A DNA stretch of 51,604 nucleotides from Syntrophomonas zehnderi OL-4 (GCF_000983115.1 NZ_CGIH01000049.1:1-51604), one strand, 5' to 3'. Shown: positions 1 to 8,374, counted from the stretch's first letter. Notes: generated by a model not told the origin, from the sequence alone. Program-made: numbers and translations.

Positions 1-549
1 CTAAAATATTTTACCGCAGCTTGGCATTATTTCTCCTACTTGTTTTTGAGTACATTTTTCCTAATCCCTTATTATGCCTTGTTATCCAGGTTTGATTTGC
101 ATTTTATCCCAGACGTTGATGAATGGGTATTGCTTTCCAAAACGCTATTAAATCCATCTTCTCCTATTAACTCTGCTGCCGAGAAGATTCCAGCAATACC
201 TGGAGAGAGTTATATAACCTATTCTTACCTTGAATTGCTCCCTTATCTTTTAATGGCCGGGACAGTGATCTTCACATTGATTATTATTGTTCAGAATTAT
301 AGGCTAAATCAGCGTATTTTCAGAGCGTGCCGGTTAGCGGATGATAAAGAGATTTTGGAGACATTTGCAAAGTGCAAACAGGAATTAGGGATAGGAAAAG
401 AGATACCGGTATACATTTCCGCTTATATAAACACACCATTTCTCAGTGGTATCCTCAAACCCCGTATTGTATTGCCGAACATCGAATTGCAAGCAGAAGA
501 ATTACGCTATGTTTTTCTTCATGAGCTGACCCACTGGAAGAGAAATTAA
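1..549 (+). pseudogene. BlaR1/MecR1-like M56 peptidase sensor, 5' cut by window, 3' truncated
   Basis: The frame is open from the first base of the window, so the gene starts upstream. The visible part has two hydrophobic segments, near the start and around residues 65-85, with a short extracellular-type loop between them. A cytoplasmic zinc-protease region follows and ends in HELTHWKRN and a stop. HExxH is the M56 peptidase motif of BlaR1/MecR1 antibiotic-sensing proteins. In that family the motif is followed by more protease, further membrane segments and often a sensor domain; here the frame stops three residues after the motif. The sequence right after the stop belongs to mobile-element debris, so truncation by recombination is the likely cause. 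The third zinc ligand is lost, so this is probably inactive. Confidence 0.75.
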
Positions 550-642
550 TTTGTTGGAGGTAAATTCCTTGCAGAACTACCATAATTAGCTTTTATGCAA
601 GAAAATTGAATATGCTGTTTCAAGAGATGTGAGGCTCTCAAT

Positions 643-789
643 TCAAAGGACAAGCAGTTGCTTTACCTGAAATATTACGAGGACAAGACCGATTATCAGC
701 TTTCCCTCATATTCGGCGTGACGCAGCAGAGCATCACCGAACGGAAAAACCGGATTTTGAAAAAGCTGAAAAGTCGGTTTCAGATATGA
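643..789 (+). pseudogene. Conjugative-transposon sigma-70 region 4-like fragment
   Basis: A 48-residue frame resembles the C-terminal helix-turn-helix of the small sigma-like proteins found next to the integrase in Tn916/Tn1549-type elements (LKYYEDKTDYQLSLIFGV followed by TQQSITERKNRILKKLK). No start codon or N-terminal part precedes it; the upstream 90 bases are unrelated AT-rich sequence. It lies directly after the truncated BlaR1-like gene and before other element fragments, so it reads as part of a decayed integrative element. Confidence 0.5.
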
Positions 790-866
790 ACCACCACTTT
801 CTATTTTATCCACGCTCCTCCTGCTTCCGTAAAGGCTAACCACTTTTACGGAAAGGAGGAAAGGCT

Positions 867-956
867 ATGCCGGAAATACTGGATTTAATCGAAGCCGCCC
901 AGCAAGGAAATGAACGGGCAATGGAAAATCTAAGCGGGACGCCGAAGGCGCACTGA
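867..956 (+). pseudogene. Truncated helix-turn-helix/sigma-like N-terminus of a conjugative element
   Basis: A good ribosome binding site (AAAGGAGG) precedes an ATG. The 29-residue product begins MPEILDLIEAAQQGNERAME, which resembles the N-terminus of small Tn916/Tn1549-family regulators. It then runs out of frame into a stop while the sequence continues as an integrase-like segment in another frame. A deletion apparently fused the start of this gene to the next. Function is very unlikely. Confidence 0.45.
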
Positions 957-1117
957 CAGGCCGGGCCGGAACTGTTTACGATGTGTTCATTCGATACAAA
1001 ACCGACGAGGGCTATAAGACCTACGGCAAACGGGGCTTTACCTCCAAAACCGAAGCTATCCAGCATGAAGCTGAAATGCAGGTGAAACACCGGCGGCCCG
1101 GCTACCAAGCCATAATG
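950..1117 (+). pseudogene. Integrase N-terminal arm-binding (AP2-like) domain remnant
   Basis: In the frame that passes through 983 the sequence reads TVYDVFIRYKTDEGYKTYGK followed by RGFTSKTEAIQHEAEM. This is the three-strand plus helix pattern of the arm-type DNA-binding domain at the N-terminus of tyrosine integrases of conjugative transposons. There is no catalytic domain (no R..HxxR..Y region) downstream. It overlaps the broken frame before it and fades after about residue 55, so only a fragment of the integrase gene remains. Confidence 0.5.
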
Positions 1118-1133
1118 AAAGCGGAAAACAAGA

Positions 1134-1250
1134 ATGGAAGTGCTTGCCCCTTATCACAAGGCGGTACACCAAAGCCACAAGGAACCTTCTCAGCCGGAGA
1201 AAAAACGGCGCGGCAGGCCACCGAAAAAGAACAGGGACATGGAACGGTAA
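1134..1250 (+). pseudogene. Short basic AT-hook-like ORF in the element scar
   Basis: This is a 38-residue frame with an ATG start and a basic C-terminal half containing KKRRGRPPKKNR, an AT-hook-like minor-groove DNA-binding pattern. I do not recognise the gene. It has no clear ribosome binding site, and its base composition is GC-richer than its neighbours, like the rest of the element scar. It could be the tail of a mobilisation or regulatory gene rather than a complete small protein. Confidence 0.3.
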
Positions 1251-1334
1251 CACCATGAAAAGTGTTATCGTGTTGCAATATTGTTATCAAACCTTACAAA
1301 GCGACCCCGTAAAATCTTATGGGAAGAAGAAAAC

Positions 1335-1366
1335 GGCGAAAAGCCTGATATATAAGGCTTTTCGCC
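1335..1366. terminator. Perfect 12-bp hairpin at the end of the element scar
   Basis: GGCGAAAAGCCT at 1335-1346 is exactly complementary to AGGCTTTTCGCC at 1355-1366, with an 8-base loop. There is no clean T-run. It may be a bidirectional terminator or a structured end of the decayed conjugative element. The sequence after it (1400-1530) is AT-rich and holds no gene that I can see. Confidence 0.45.
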
Positions 1367-1529
1367 ATGTAGTTATAAAACCTTATACGGCTTTGTGAGG
1401 GCAAAAGGCTGCGGAAAGTAATTAAAAAATTAATATCCAAAATTAATCTGGTTTATCCGCATCCATTACCTACAACCCCATGCCCGCAGGACACAACCAC
1501 CTTTTAAAAATAGGTGCGTGATTTTACAT

Positions 1530-1612
1530 TTAGACACTTCGCTTTCCCGCAGAAACTAAAGCAGTACCCTGCGGTTAATATTTATTTGCACTTCGTTCAT
1601 AATAAAGGTCGT
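1530..1612 (-). repeat. Diverged member of the dispersed modular repeat
   Basis: Read on the minus strand this stretch contains TTATGAACGAAGTGC, then CGCAGGGTACTGC and later CTGCGGGAAAGCGAAG. These match in order the modules TTATGAACGAAGTTCATATC and CCCCGCAGGGTAC of the tandem array at 48.7-49.4 kb. The match is interrupted, so this is an old copy. Confidence 0.45.
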
Positions 1613-1640
1613 AATCTGGAGTAGTTTTTCTTGTTAATTC

Positions 1641-2168
1641 CTAATCTATAAGTTTAAGACCGGTTTTACAGCGTTGTGCCAGATCCTGATATAGTTTAAC
1701 CGAGATTAAATTGTATTGAACCATTTCTTCAGTAGTTTCCCGTATAGCTTTTGCCGGATTCCCCATTGCCAACTGCCAGGCAGGTATGGTACGTCTAGGG
1801 GGAAGAACGCTTCCGGCTGCCAGAAAGCTGCCTTCCTCTAAAACACAATGAGTGGAGACGATTGCTCCCATACCGATGACTACACTGTTATGCAGGGTGC
1901 AAGGGCCATGAACGATAGCAGCATGTCCAATCAGGACATCCGCTCCAATATCGGCAACAGTTTCCGGTTCGCTGTGCAGGACAGAATTCTCCTGAATATT
2001 GGAGCCGTTTCCTATAATAATAGTTCCATAATCTCCGCGTAAGATCGTTCCGGCACCCACATAGCAATGTTGTCCAATGCGGACGTCTCCAATGATGACC
2101 GCTTGGGGATGGATAAAGCTGGTCTCATCAATTTGTGGTCTCTTCCCTTCATACTCATACAATGGCAT
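1641..2168 (-). CDS. Gamma-class carbonic anhydrase-like hexapeptide-repeat protein
   Basis: The 175-residue protein is built of left-handed beta-helix hexapeptide repeats (IGDVRIG, YVGAGTILRGDYGTIIIG, IGADVLIG). The zinc ligands of gamma carbonic anhydrases are in place: a His in NSVLHSE and the pair in GHAAIVHG. The long acidic loop of archaeal Cam is absent, as in the YrdA/PaaY subgroup, so carbonic anhydrase activity is possible but unproven. The ATG at 2166-2168 has a GGGGG ribosome binding site. The gene is divergent from hslO and stands alone. In an acetate- and formate-producing anaerobe a CO2/bicarbonate role would fit, but that is inference. Confidence 0.8.
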   Translation of the reverse strand: MPLYEYEGKRPQIDETSFIHPQAVIIGDVRIGQHCYVGAGTILRGDYGTIIIGNGSNIQENSVLHSEPETVADIGADVLIGHAAIVHGPCTLHNSVVIGMGAIVSTHCVLEEGSFLAAGSVLPPRRTIPAWQLAMGNPAKAIRETTEEMVQYNLISVKLYQDLAQRCKTGLKLID

Positions 2169-2297
2169 GTTTAATTACCCCCTTATGCTTGATTATAATA
2201 CATTATATAAAATTGTAATATAATGTATATGATACCACTTCAAGCTTAAACTTGGGAGCTAACGATAAAAAAGTTTTTTCCTCCAACGTGTATGGCT

Positions 2298-2325
2298 TTG
2301 ATTTTAATGATATTGTGGGTATAAT
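2298..2325 (+). promoter_or_regulatory. Candidate sigma-A promoter of hslO
   Basis: TTGATT at 2298-2303 and TATAAT at 2320-2325 are separated by 16 bases and lie 30 bases before the hslO start. Confidence 0.45.
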
Positions 2326-2354
2326 TACGTTGAAGCCATAGAAAGGAATTTATT

Positions 2355-3239
2355 ATGAATAACCGTGACTATCTGCTAAAGATAATGGATGAAGGGCAAA
2401 ATATTAGGATTTTTTTAGCCAATACTACGAACCTGGTTGAAGAAGCGCACCAGCGTCATAATACTTCGGCAACTGCTTCCGCAGCTTTAGGGAGGGTGCT
2501 AACGGCTGCAGTTATGATGGGCAGTGATTTAAAGGGTCAGGAGGATATACTAACCCTGCGTATAAATGGCAACGGCCCAGCTGGGACTGTCTTGGCCACG
2601 GCTGATTCCCAGGGAGGGGTCAGGGGTTTGATTTCGGAACCGCAGGCAGATCTTCCCTCGCATGAAGGTAAACTGGCGGTAGGAGAGCTGATAGGCCAGG
2701 AGGGTTTTTTGGAAGTGATTAAAGATTTAGGACTTAAACAGCCCTTCGAAGGCAAAGTTCCGCTTCATAGTGGCGAAATTGCCGAGGATCTGGCCCATTA
2801 TTATATGCTGTCAGAACAGATACCGGCTTTAGTATCCCTGGGGGTTTTGGTAGCCCCGGATCTACATATTAAAGCGGCCGGAGGCCTGATTGTGCAAGCC
2901 TTGCCGGGGGCCAAGGATGAGATTTTAGCTCAGGTTGAGGGGAATATTCTGCAGCTGGGAAATATCAGCCAGCTTATTAACGAGGCCAGCGATCTTGAGC
3001 ATTTGGCAAAACAGATTATGCAAGGAATTTCTTATACCGTCTTGGCCCAACAGGAACTTGATTTTCGTTGCTCATGCTCCCGTGAAAAGTTAGGGGCGAT
3101 TCTGTCCACTCTAGGTGAAGAAGAACTGAAAGATGCCGTTGACAAAGATGAGACTATTGAAGTGGTTTGCAACTTCTGCAAAGAAGCCTACCATTTCAGC
3201 CCCGGGGAAATAAAGGCCCTGGAAGTCCAAAAGCCTTAG
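2355..3239 (+). CDS. hslO: Hsp33 redox-regulated chaperone
   Basis: The 294-residue protein has the Hsp33 N-terminal domain (RVLTAAVMMGSDLKG, LTLRINGNGPAGTVLATA) and a C-terminal zinc centre with CSCS near residue 237 and CNFC near residue 270. In Hsp33 these four cysteines bind zinc when reduced; oxidation releases zinc and turns on holdase activity in the cytoplasm. Length and all four cysteines are normal. The ATG at 2355 has GGAA upstream (AGAAAGGAATTT) and a plausible promoter. It converges with rpmB; the 31-base gap shows no strong terminator. In a strict anaerobe this is an oxidative-stress protein. Confidence 0.95.
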   Translation: MNNRDYLLKIMDEGQNIRIFLANTTNLVEEAHQRHNTSATASAALGRVLTAAVMMGSDLKGQEDILTLRINGNGPAGTVLATADSQGGVRGLISEPQADLPSHEGKLAVGELIGQEGFLEVIKDLGLKQPFEGKVPLHSGEIAEDLAHYYMLSEQIPALVSLGVLVAPDLHIKAAGGLIVQALPGAKDEILAQVEGNILQLGNISQLINEASDLEHLAKQIMQGISYTVLAQQELDFRCSCSREKLGAILSTLGEEELKDAVDKDETIEVVCNFCKEAYHFSPGEIKALEVQKP

Positions 3240-3270
3240 ATATAATATCCAAGGCTTAATTTATAAGGAT

Positions 3271-3459
3271 TTATAAAGCTCTTTGAACTTTGCCGGAGCG
3301 CAAACAACGGGTACATACATTCATCTTGGTCGGTGTATTGTTTTGAATAACTCTTACCCTCTGAACATTGGGTTTCCACTGACGGTTGGTTCTTATATGG
3401 GAATGGCTGTATTTCTTACCAAAGGTAACGCCTTTTCCACAAATTTCACACTTAGCCAC
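3271..3459 (-). CDS. rpmB: 50S ribosomal protein L28
   Basis: A 62-residue basic protein starting MAKCEICGKGVTFG, with RTNRQWKPNVQRVRV in the middle, matches L28. The cysteine pairs CEIC and CTRC mark the zinc-binding (C+) form. It is transcribed away from asp23, a common clostridial arrangement. The ribosome binding site on the minus strand is AGAGAGGGGGC, before the ATG at 3457-3459. Confidence 0.95.
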   Translation of the reverse strand: MAKCEICGKGVTFGKKYSHSHIRTNRQWKPNVQRVRVIQNNTPTKMNVCTRCLRSGKVQRAL

Positions 3460-3584
3460 AAATTTGCCCCCTCTCTATTGCAGTTGCACTTAAACATTTT
3501 ATCAAAAGCAAATAGAAAGGGCAAGAAGAAGGAATAAATATTGTACTGTAGAATTAAAATGGTGTTAGATTGGAGGGATTTAGG

Positions 3585-3950
3585 TTGTACAAAATCAAAT
3601 CTAATGAAATAGGAGATATCACGGTTGATAAAGAGGTCGTGGAAACTATAGCTGGTTTAGCGGCTTTGGATTGCTACGGATTGGTAGGTATGGTAGCACA
3701 TAATATTCAAAGCGGGATTACCAATATGCTGGGTATGGAATCAATCCGTAAAGGTGTGGAGGTTAAAAACAGCAGTGAAGGGCTAATCGTAGATGTTCAT
3801 GTCGTAGTCGGCTATGGCATAAAAATATCGGAAGTAGCATCCAACGTTATCCAGAAAGTAACCTATGTACTGGAAAAGAGCGCAGGAATACCTGTGGCCG
3901 GCGTTAACGTCAATGTAAAAGGGGTCAAGGTGGTTAGAGACTTATTATAG
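3585..3950 (+). CDS. Asp23/YloU family protein
   Basis: This 121-residue Asp23 (DUF322) family member lies directly before fakA, as yloU does before yloV in Bacillus. It contains VVETIAGLAALDCYGLVGM and ends with VNVNVKGVKVV, both typical. I place the start at TTG 3585 because GGAGGG at 3572-3577 sits 7 bases before it; the in-frame TTG at 3570 overlaps that site. Family members are membrane-associated or envelope-stress proteins of uncertain biochemistry. It is probably co-transcribed with fakA: its stop at 3948-3950 overlaps the fakA ribosome binding site. Confidence 0.9.
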   Translation: MYKIKSNEIGDITVDKEVVETIAGLAALDCYGLVGMVAHNIQSGITNMLGMESIRKGVEVKNSSEGLIVDVHVVVGYGIKISEVASNVIQKVTYVLEKSAGIPVAGVNVNVKGVKVVRDLL

Positions 3951-3963
3951 GAGGATAAACGAG

Positions 3964-5586
3964 TTGAGTTTGCATAGTATTACCGGGAATGACCTGGTAC
4001 GGTGTGTTAAAGCAGGTTGTATTAAACTTGAACATAACCGCGACCAGGTGGATGCCCTTAATGTATTCCCAGTGCCTGACGGCGATACAGGAACAAATAT
4101 GTATTTGACCCTTTTGTCGGCTGTAAAAGAAGGCGAAAAACATAGTTCAGAACCTCTGGGCAAAGTGGCCAAAGCGATTTCCATGGGTTCTTTGATGGGG
4201 GCGCGGGGTAATTCGGGGGTTATTTTGTCCCAGATATTCAGAGGTATTGCCAAGGTATTGGAAGGAAAAGAAGAAGCCAATGCCCAGGATCTGGCACAGG
4301 CTTTGAAGGCCGGTTCCGATACTGCTTACAAAGCGGTCATGAAGCCGGTGGAGGGAACTATTTTAACAGTTATTCGTGAGATTGCCCGGGCCTGTGAAAA
4401 AGAGGCCGAGGTTGGCCGTGATATTATGGAAACATTGCTGGCAGGCTTGCAGGAAGGGCATAGAACCCTGGAAAAAACGCCTAATATGCTGCCGGTTTTG
4501 AAAGAAGCGGGTGTGGTGGATTCAGGCGGTCGGGGACTGCTTTATTTCCTGGAGGGTGCCATTGACGGTCTGGCCCAGGAAAAAGAAATCCAACTGGATA
4601 CCTATATGGAAAAATTAACGATGAGCCCAGCGGGTTCAATTATTTCAGGTGATATAGACCTGGATTTCCAATACTGTACTGAGCTTTTAATCAAGGGCGA
4701 AAATCTTGATCCGGATGATGTTAAGGATCATCTTAAGCCCCTAGGTGATTCGATGCTGGTGGTAGGTGGGGATGAGATCCTTAAGGTGCATATTCATTCC
4801 AATCATCCGGGCAAGGTTTTGGAAACTGCCCTGCAATTTGGGCACTTAAGTGATATAAAAATTAACAATATGTTGGAAGAGGTGCACGAGAACCGGCATA
4901 ATTTCGCTGCTGAAAAGCCTGATTACGCCAAAAAAATAGGTATAGTGGCAGTAGGAGCCGGTGATGGGGTTATCGGTATTTTAAGCAGCTTAGGTGTCGA
5001 CATCGTGGTTCAGGGGGGACAAACCATGAACCCGAGTACCGAGGATATCTTGATTGCCTGTAACGAGGTTTCTGCTCCGGAGGTCATAGTTTTGCCAAAC
5101 AATAAAAACATAATTATGGCTGCGCAGCAGGTTAAAGATATCTGCTCCAAAAAAATTAAGATCGTTGCTTCCCGTTCGGTGATGGAGGCAATTAGTGCCC
5201 TGATAGCGTACAATCCGGAAGGCGATTTGGAGGAGGTAGCCGCAGCCATGGCTGCGGAAATGCAAAAAACCAGTTATGCTGAGGTGACCCAGGCCGTTAA
5301 AGACTCTGCCATCAACGGTCTTAATATTGAGGAAGGCGATATTATCGGCATGGTCGACGGTAAGATCCGCTTAAAGGGTGTTACTGCCGATGATGTAGTT
5401 TTAGATCTGCTCAAGGAAATGGCAACCGAGGAGAGCGAATTGATCACTCTGCTTTATGGCAACGGCGTGGAAGAAGCTGCAGCCGAAGCCTTAAAAGATG
5501 AAATTTCCAGGTTATATCCGGATTGTGATGTGGAAATGCACTACGGGGGCCAACCCCATTACACCTACCTCCTGTCAGTGGAATAA
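3964..5586 (+). CDS. fakA: Fatty acid kinase catalytic subunit (DAK2 domain, YloV)
   Basis: The 540-residue protein starts with a DhaL/DAK2 ATP-binding domain (NVFPVPDGDTGTNMY near residue 35, GARGNSGVILSQI near 80) followed by the FakA middle and C-terminal domains. FakA phosphorylates fatty acids presented by a FakB carrier, feeding exogenous fatty acids into PlsX/PlsY phospholipid synthesis. No fakB lies in this window, but plsX does at 22.2 kb. The start is TTG at 3964, with AGGAGG at 3949-3954 overlapping the asp23 stop. Length is normal for the family. Confidence 0.9.
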   Translation: MSLHSITGNDLVRCVKAGCIKLEHNRDQVDALNVFPVPDGDTGTNMYLTLLSAVKEGEKHSSEPLGKVAKAISMGSLMGARGNSGVILSQIFRGIAKVLEGKEEANAQDLAQALKAGSDTAYKAVMKPVEGTILTVIREIARACEKEAEVGRDIMETLLAGLQEGHRTLEKTPNMLPVLKEAGVVDSGGRGLLYFLEGAIDGLAQEKEIQLDTYMEKLTMSPAGSIISGDIDLDFQYCTELLIKGENLDPDDVKDHLKPLGDSMLVVGGDEILKVHIHSNHPGKVLETALQFGHLSDIKINNMLEEVHENRHNFAAEKPDYAKKIGIVAVGAGDGVIGILSSLGVDIVVQGGQTMNPSTEDILIACNEVSAPEVIVLPNNKNIIMAAQQVKDICSKKIKIVASRSVMEAISALIAYNPEGDLEEVAAAMAAEMQKTSYAEVTQAVKDSAINGLNIEEGDIIGMVDGKIRLKGVTADDVVLDLLKEMATEESELITLLYGNGVEEAAAEALKDEISRLYPDCDVEMHYGGQPHYTYLLSVE

Positions 5587-5624
5587 CTGCCAAGAGGATG
5601 ACTTGTTGACAACTTGGGATATTG

Positions 5625-5652
5625 CATAGACAGGGGGCGGCCCCTGTCTATG
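5625..5652 (+). other. 12-bp perfect hairpin just before the recG ribosome binding site
   Basis: CATAGACAGGGG at 5625-5636 pairs perfectly with CCCCTGTCTATG at 5641-5652 around a GCGG tetraloop. No T-run follows. The recG ribosome binding site begins about 6 bases after the stem, so the hairpin could act as an mRNA processing or translation-control structure, or as a weak attenuator between fakA and recG. Confidence 0.6.
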
Positions 5653-5668
5653 TGTGTAGGTGAGGAAT

Positions 5669-7711
5669 ATGGATCGACTTTGGGAGGAAATCCAGTACGT
5701 TAAAGGTGTGGGACCGCAGAGAAGCCGGGATTTGCATAGGCTGGGAGTTGAAAATGTTTTCGACCTTTTGTGGCTGATTCCGCGCGCTTACTTTAACCGC
5801 TCCCGGATTGATCCTATTGCCAGTCTGCCTCTCGATGTACCAGTCAACATCCGGGGGCGGGTGATTAATACTTCCCAGAACAGAACCGGGCGCGGTTTCC
5901 ATATATTTAAGGCAGCGGTTGAAGACCAAAGTGGAGTTATAGTAGCCACGTGGTTTAATCAGCCTTACCTGGGAAATGTAATCAAAACTGGTCAGGATAT
6001 ATTCCTTTCCGGCAAGGTTAAGGACAGCTACCGTATTAAGGAATTACACGTTAGCGAATACGAAATTATGGCCGGCGGCGACCTGGATATAAATGTGCTG
6101 CCGATCTATCCGCTTACCGGAAGCCTGAACCAAAAAATACTGCGCAAAACCCTGCATGGTGTGCTTGAGCAGTATCTGAGTCATTATCCGGAGCTGTTAA
6201 GGCCGCAGATCAGAAATCAATTGGGTTTTATAGGAATTGACCAGGCTTTCCAGAACATACATTTCCCGGAAAACACTGAGGCGTATCTTAAGGCCAAAAA
6301 GCGGCTTGCTTTTGAGGAGCTTCTGCTCTTTAGACTCTTATTAAACAAGGAAAAATCCTGGTTAGAACTTAACCAACAATATATCATTCATCAAGAAAAA
6401 ACCGAATTGGTTAACCAGGTACGTCAAAAATTGGATTTTGCACTAACCTCGGCCCAGGAAAAAGTGTTGCTGGAGATATTTCGGGATATGGAGTCGGCTC
6501 AGGTGATGAACCGCTTGCTGCAGGGCGATGTGGGTTCGGGAAAAACAGTGGTGGCGGCATTGGCTATGGCCAAAGCGGTCGGCAGTGGCTACCAATCAAC
6601 TCTGATGGCGCCCACCGAAATTCTGGCTGAACAGCATTATAATTATTTGCAGCGTTTTTTTGCCGAAACTGATATCGTCATCGCCAGGTTGACAGGAGGA
6701 ATCAGTCCGGGTGAAAAAAAGTTGGTTTTGGAAGCCGTTTCTTCCGGGGAGATAAATATAGTAGTCGGGACTCATGCCCTTATTCAGGAGGAAGTTAAAT
6801 TTAACAATTTAGGGTTGGTTATTATCGATGAACAACATCGATTTGGGGTGCGCCAACGGGCGTTACTAAGCCAAAAAGGTCAATCCCCGGATGTACTCGT
6901 CATGACCGCCACCCCCATACCACGAACCCTGGCTTTGACGGTGTATGGAGATTTGGATATTTCCATTATTAATGAAATGCCCCCCGGCCGAAAACCGGTA
7001 AAAACCCGCTATCTGCCGCGATCATACCGTCAGCGGGCGTATGATTTTGCGCGTCAGCAATTGATTGCCGGTGCACAAGTCTATGTTATTTGTCCGCTGG
7101 TGGAAGAATCAGAAAAACAGGATTTGCTGGATGCCGTTTCCCTGTATGAAGAATTATCCACCACGGTTTATCCGAATTTTAGAGTGGGCTTACTGCATGG
7201 ACGTATGAAATCTACCGAAAAAGAGTATATCATGCAGGCATTTAAGGGTGGACAAATACAGGTTTTGGTTGCCACAACGGTCATTGAAGTAGGTGTGGAC
7301 GTTTCCAATGCCACGGTAATCATCATTGAACATGCAGAACGTTTCGGCCTTTCGCAGTTGCACCAGTTGCGAGGGCGGGTAGGACGCGGTTTACGCCAAT
7401 CATATTGCCTGCTCCTGGGAGAAGCTCGAACCAACGAAGCGATAAGGCGATTTAAAGCCATGGAGGATAGTAAAGATGGTTTTGAATTGGCCAATGAGGA
7501 TCTTAATATCAGAGGGCCAGGTGATTTTTGGGGAGTAAAACAGCATGGACTGGATGAATTAAAGGTAGCCAGTTTAATAAGGGATGGAGATTTAATAGAA
7601 CTAAGTGCCAAGGTAGCCCAAATGGTGGAGCCTGAGCTACTGGAAAGCAACCTCTTAAGCTCGTATATTGCAAATAAATTCAAAAAAAATCAGGAAATCG
7701 CCAGGAACTGA
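5669..7711 (+). CDS. recG: ATP-dependent DNA helicase RecG
   Basis: A protein of about 680 residues with the RecG order: N-terminal wedge/OB domain (INIRGRVINTS region), helicase motif I GDVGSGKT near residue 283, motif II DEQH, motif III TATPIPRT, and the C-terminal TRG region (RVGRGLRQSYC, RGPGDFWGVKQHG). RecG reverses stalled forks and branch-migrates junctions. I prefer ATG 5669 over GTG 5660 because AGGTGAGG lies immediately before it, although the spacing is short. It follows fakA as in other Firmicutes and ends in a clear terminator. Confidence 0.95.
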   Translation: MDRLWEEIQYVKGVGPQRSRDLHRLGVENVFDLLWLIPRAYFNRSRIDPIASLPLDVPVNIRGRVINTSQNRTGRGFHIFKAAVEDQSGVIVATWFNQPYLGNVIKTGQDIFLSGKVKDSYRIKELHVSEYEIMAGGDLDINVLPIYPLTGSLNQKILRKTLHGVLEQYLSHYPELLRPQIRNQLGFIGIDQAFQNIHFPENTEAYLKAKKRLAFEELLLFRLLLNKEKSWLELNQQYIIHQEKTELVNQVRQKLDFALTSAQEKVLLEIFRDMESAQVMNRLLQGDVGSGKTVVAALAMAKAVGSGYQSTLMAPTEILAEQHYNYLQRFFAETDIVIARLTGGISPGEKKLVLEAVSSGEINIVVGTHALIQEEVKFNNLGLVIIDEQHRFGVRQRALLSQKGQSPDVLVMTATPIPRTLALTVYGDLDISIINEMPPGRKPVKTRYLPRSYRQRAYDFARQQLIAGAQVYVICPLVEESEKQDLLDAVSLYEELSTTVYPNFRVGLLHGRMKSTEKEYIMQAFKGGQIQVLVATTVIEVGVDVSNATVIIIEHAERFGLSQLHQLRGRVGRGLRQSYCLLLGEARTNEAIRRFKAMEDSKDGFELANEDLNIRGPGDFWGVKQHGLDELKVASLIRDGDLIELSAKVAQMVEPELLESNLLSSYIANKFKKNQEIARN

Positions 7712-7788
7712 AATCTAAAGCACAATTTCAGATTTTTGTACCACTTAGAATAAAGTTTTTTAATAAAATTACTAAAATTATTTATCCT

Positions 7789-7825
7789 AATACTGCAAGC
7801 CTAAATGAGTTTGCAGTATTTTTTC
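7789..7825 (+). terminator. Rho-independent terminator of recG
   Basis: AATACTGCAA at 7789-7798 pairs with TTGCAGTATT at 7811-7820, and the right arm runs into a T-run (TTTTTT). Confidence 0.85.
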
Positions 7826-7856
7826 GTTAATTAATAAAAGGAAAGGAGACAGGATA

Positions 7857-7970
7857 TTGAAGAAGAAAGGCGCCCCAAACAGCCAAGGTAATAAGGTTAT
7901 TGAAAAAATAAAATACGAAGTCGGTCAAGAAATGGGTATCAGTCCCAAAACAAAAAATAAAAAGTCTTGA
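7857..7970 (+). CDS. Half-length alpha/beta-type small acid-soluble spore protein
   Basis: A 37-residue protein from TTG 7857, with GGAG at 7845-7848 eight bases before. It carries the first conserved helix of alpha/beta SASPs (NKVIEKIKYEVGQEMGI), which includes the GPR cleavage region (KYEVGQE). It then ends in a basic tail instead of the second conserved block (TSRxxGSxGG). The 73 bases downstream do not encode the missing half in any frame I checked. It sits before a full SASP gene and convergent to gpr, so a spore role is likely. It could be a functional mini-SASP or a decaying duplicate. Confidence 0.65.
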   Translation: MKKKGAPNSQGNKVIEKIKYEVGQEMGISPKTKNKKS

Positions 7971-8043
7971 AAATACTTCTAGCATATTCATTCTTCTCAG
8001 GGAAACAATAAGACTACACCAAGCAAGAAGGAGGTGAAAATAA

Positions 8044-8316
8044 ATGGCAAGTAGAGGCAACCAGATATTAGTTCCTCAGGCAAAAGCTGCAATGGATTCC
8101 TTTAAATTTGAAGCTGCCCAGGAAGTAGGGGTTAACCTGAAACAGGGTTATAATGGTGATCTTACTTCTCGTCAGGCTGGAAGCATCGGCGGTCAAATGG
8201 TAAAGAAAATGGTTTATGATTACCAGGCTAAACAGGCTGGCGGTTCTGCCCAGAGTATGAACATGACTCAGGATCTGAACACCATTAAGCAGCAAAACCA
8301 AAGTTCCAAGTACTAA
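8044..8316 (+). CDS. Alpha/beta-type small acid-soluble spore protein
   Basis: This 90-residue protein has both conserved SASP blocks: the GPR-site helix AMDSFKFEAAQEVGV and the DNA-binding block LTSRQAGSIGGQMVKKMV. SASPs coat spore DNA, force an A-like form and protect it from UV and heat; GPR degrades them at germination. The ATG at 8044 is preceded by AAGGAGGTG. The Gln-rich C-terminal tail is longer than in Bacillus SspA-type proteins. It is followed by a strong terminator shared with the convergent gpr gene. Confidence 0.93.
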   Translation: MASRGNQILVPQAKAAMDSFKFEAAQEVGVNLKQGYNGDLTSRQAGSIGGQMVKKMVYDYQAKQAGGSAQSMNMTQDLNTIKQQNQSSKY

Positions 8317-8340
8317 CTGAAATAATAATCAATTACCAAT

Positions 8341-8374
8341 AATAGACAAGCGAAAAATCGCTTGTCTATTTTTT
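8341..8374. terminator. Terminator between the SASP gene and gpr
   Basis: AATAGACAAGCG at 8341-8352 pairs with CGCTTGTCTATT at 8359-8370, followed by TTTT on the plus strand. The gpr stop codon (8373-8375 on the complement) abuts the structure. Confidence 0.85.

Noticed and set aside
983-1258. Complete 91-codon gene
   Set aside because: The first third matches an integrase arm domain, but the rest is out of phase with the neighbouring remnant; it looks like a fused fragment.
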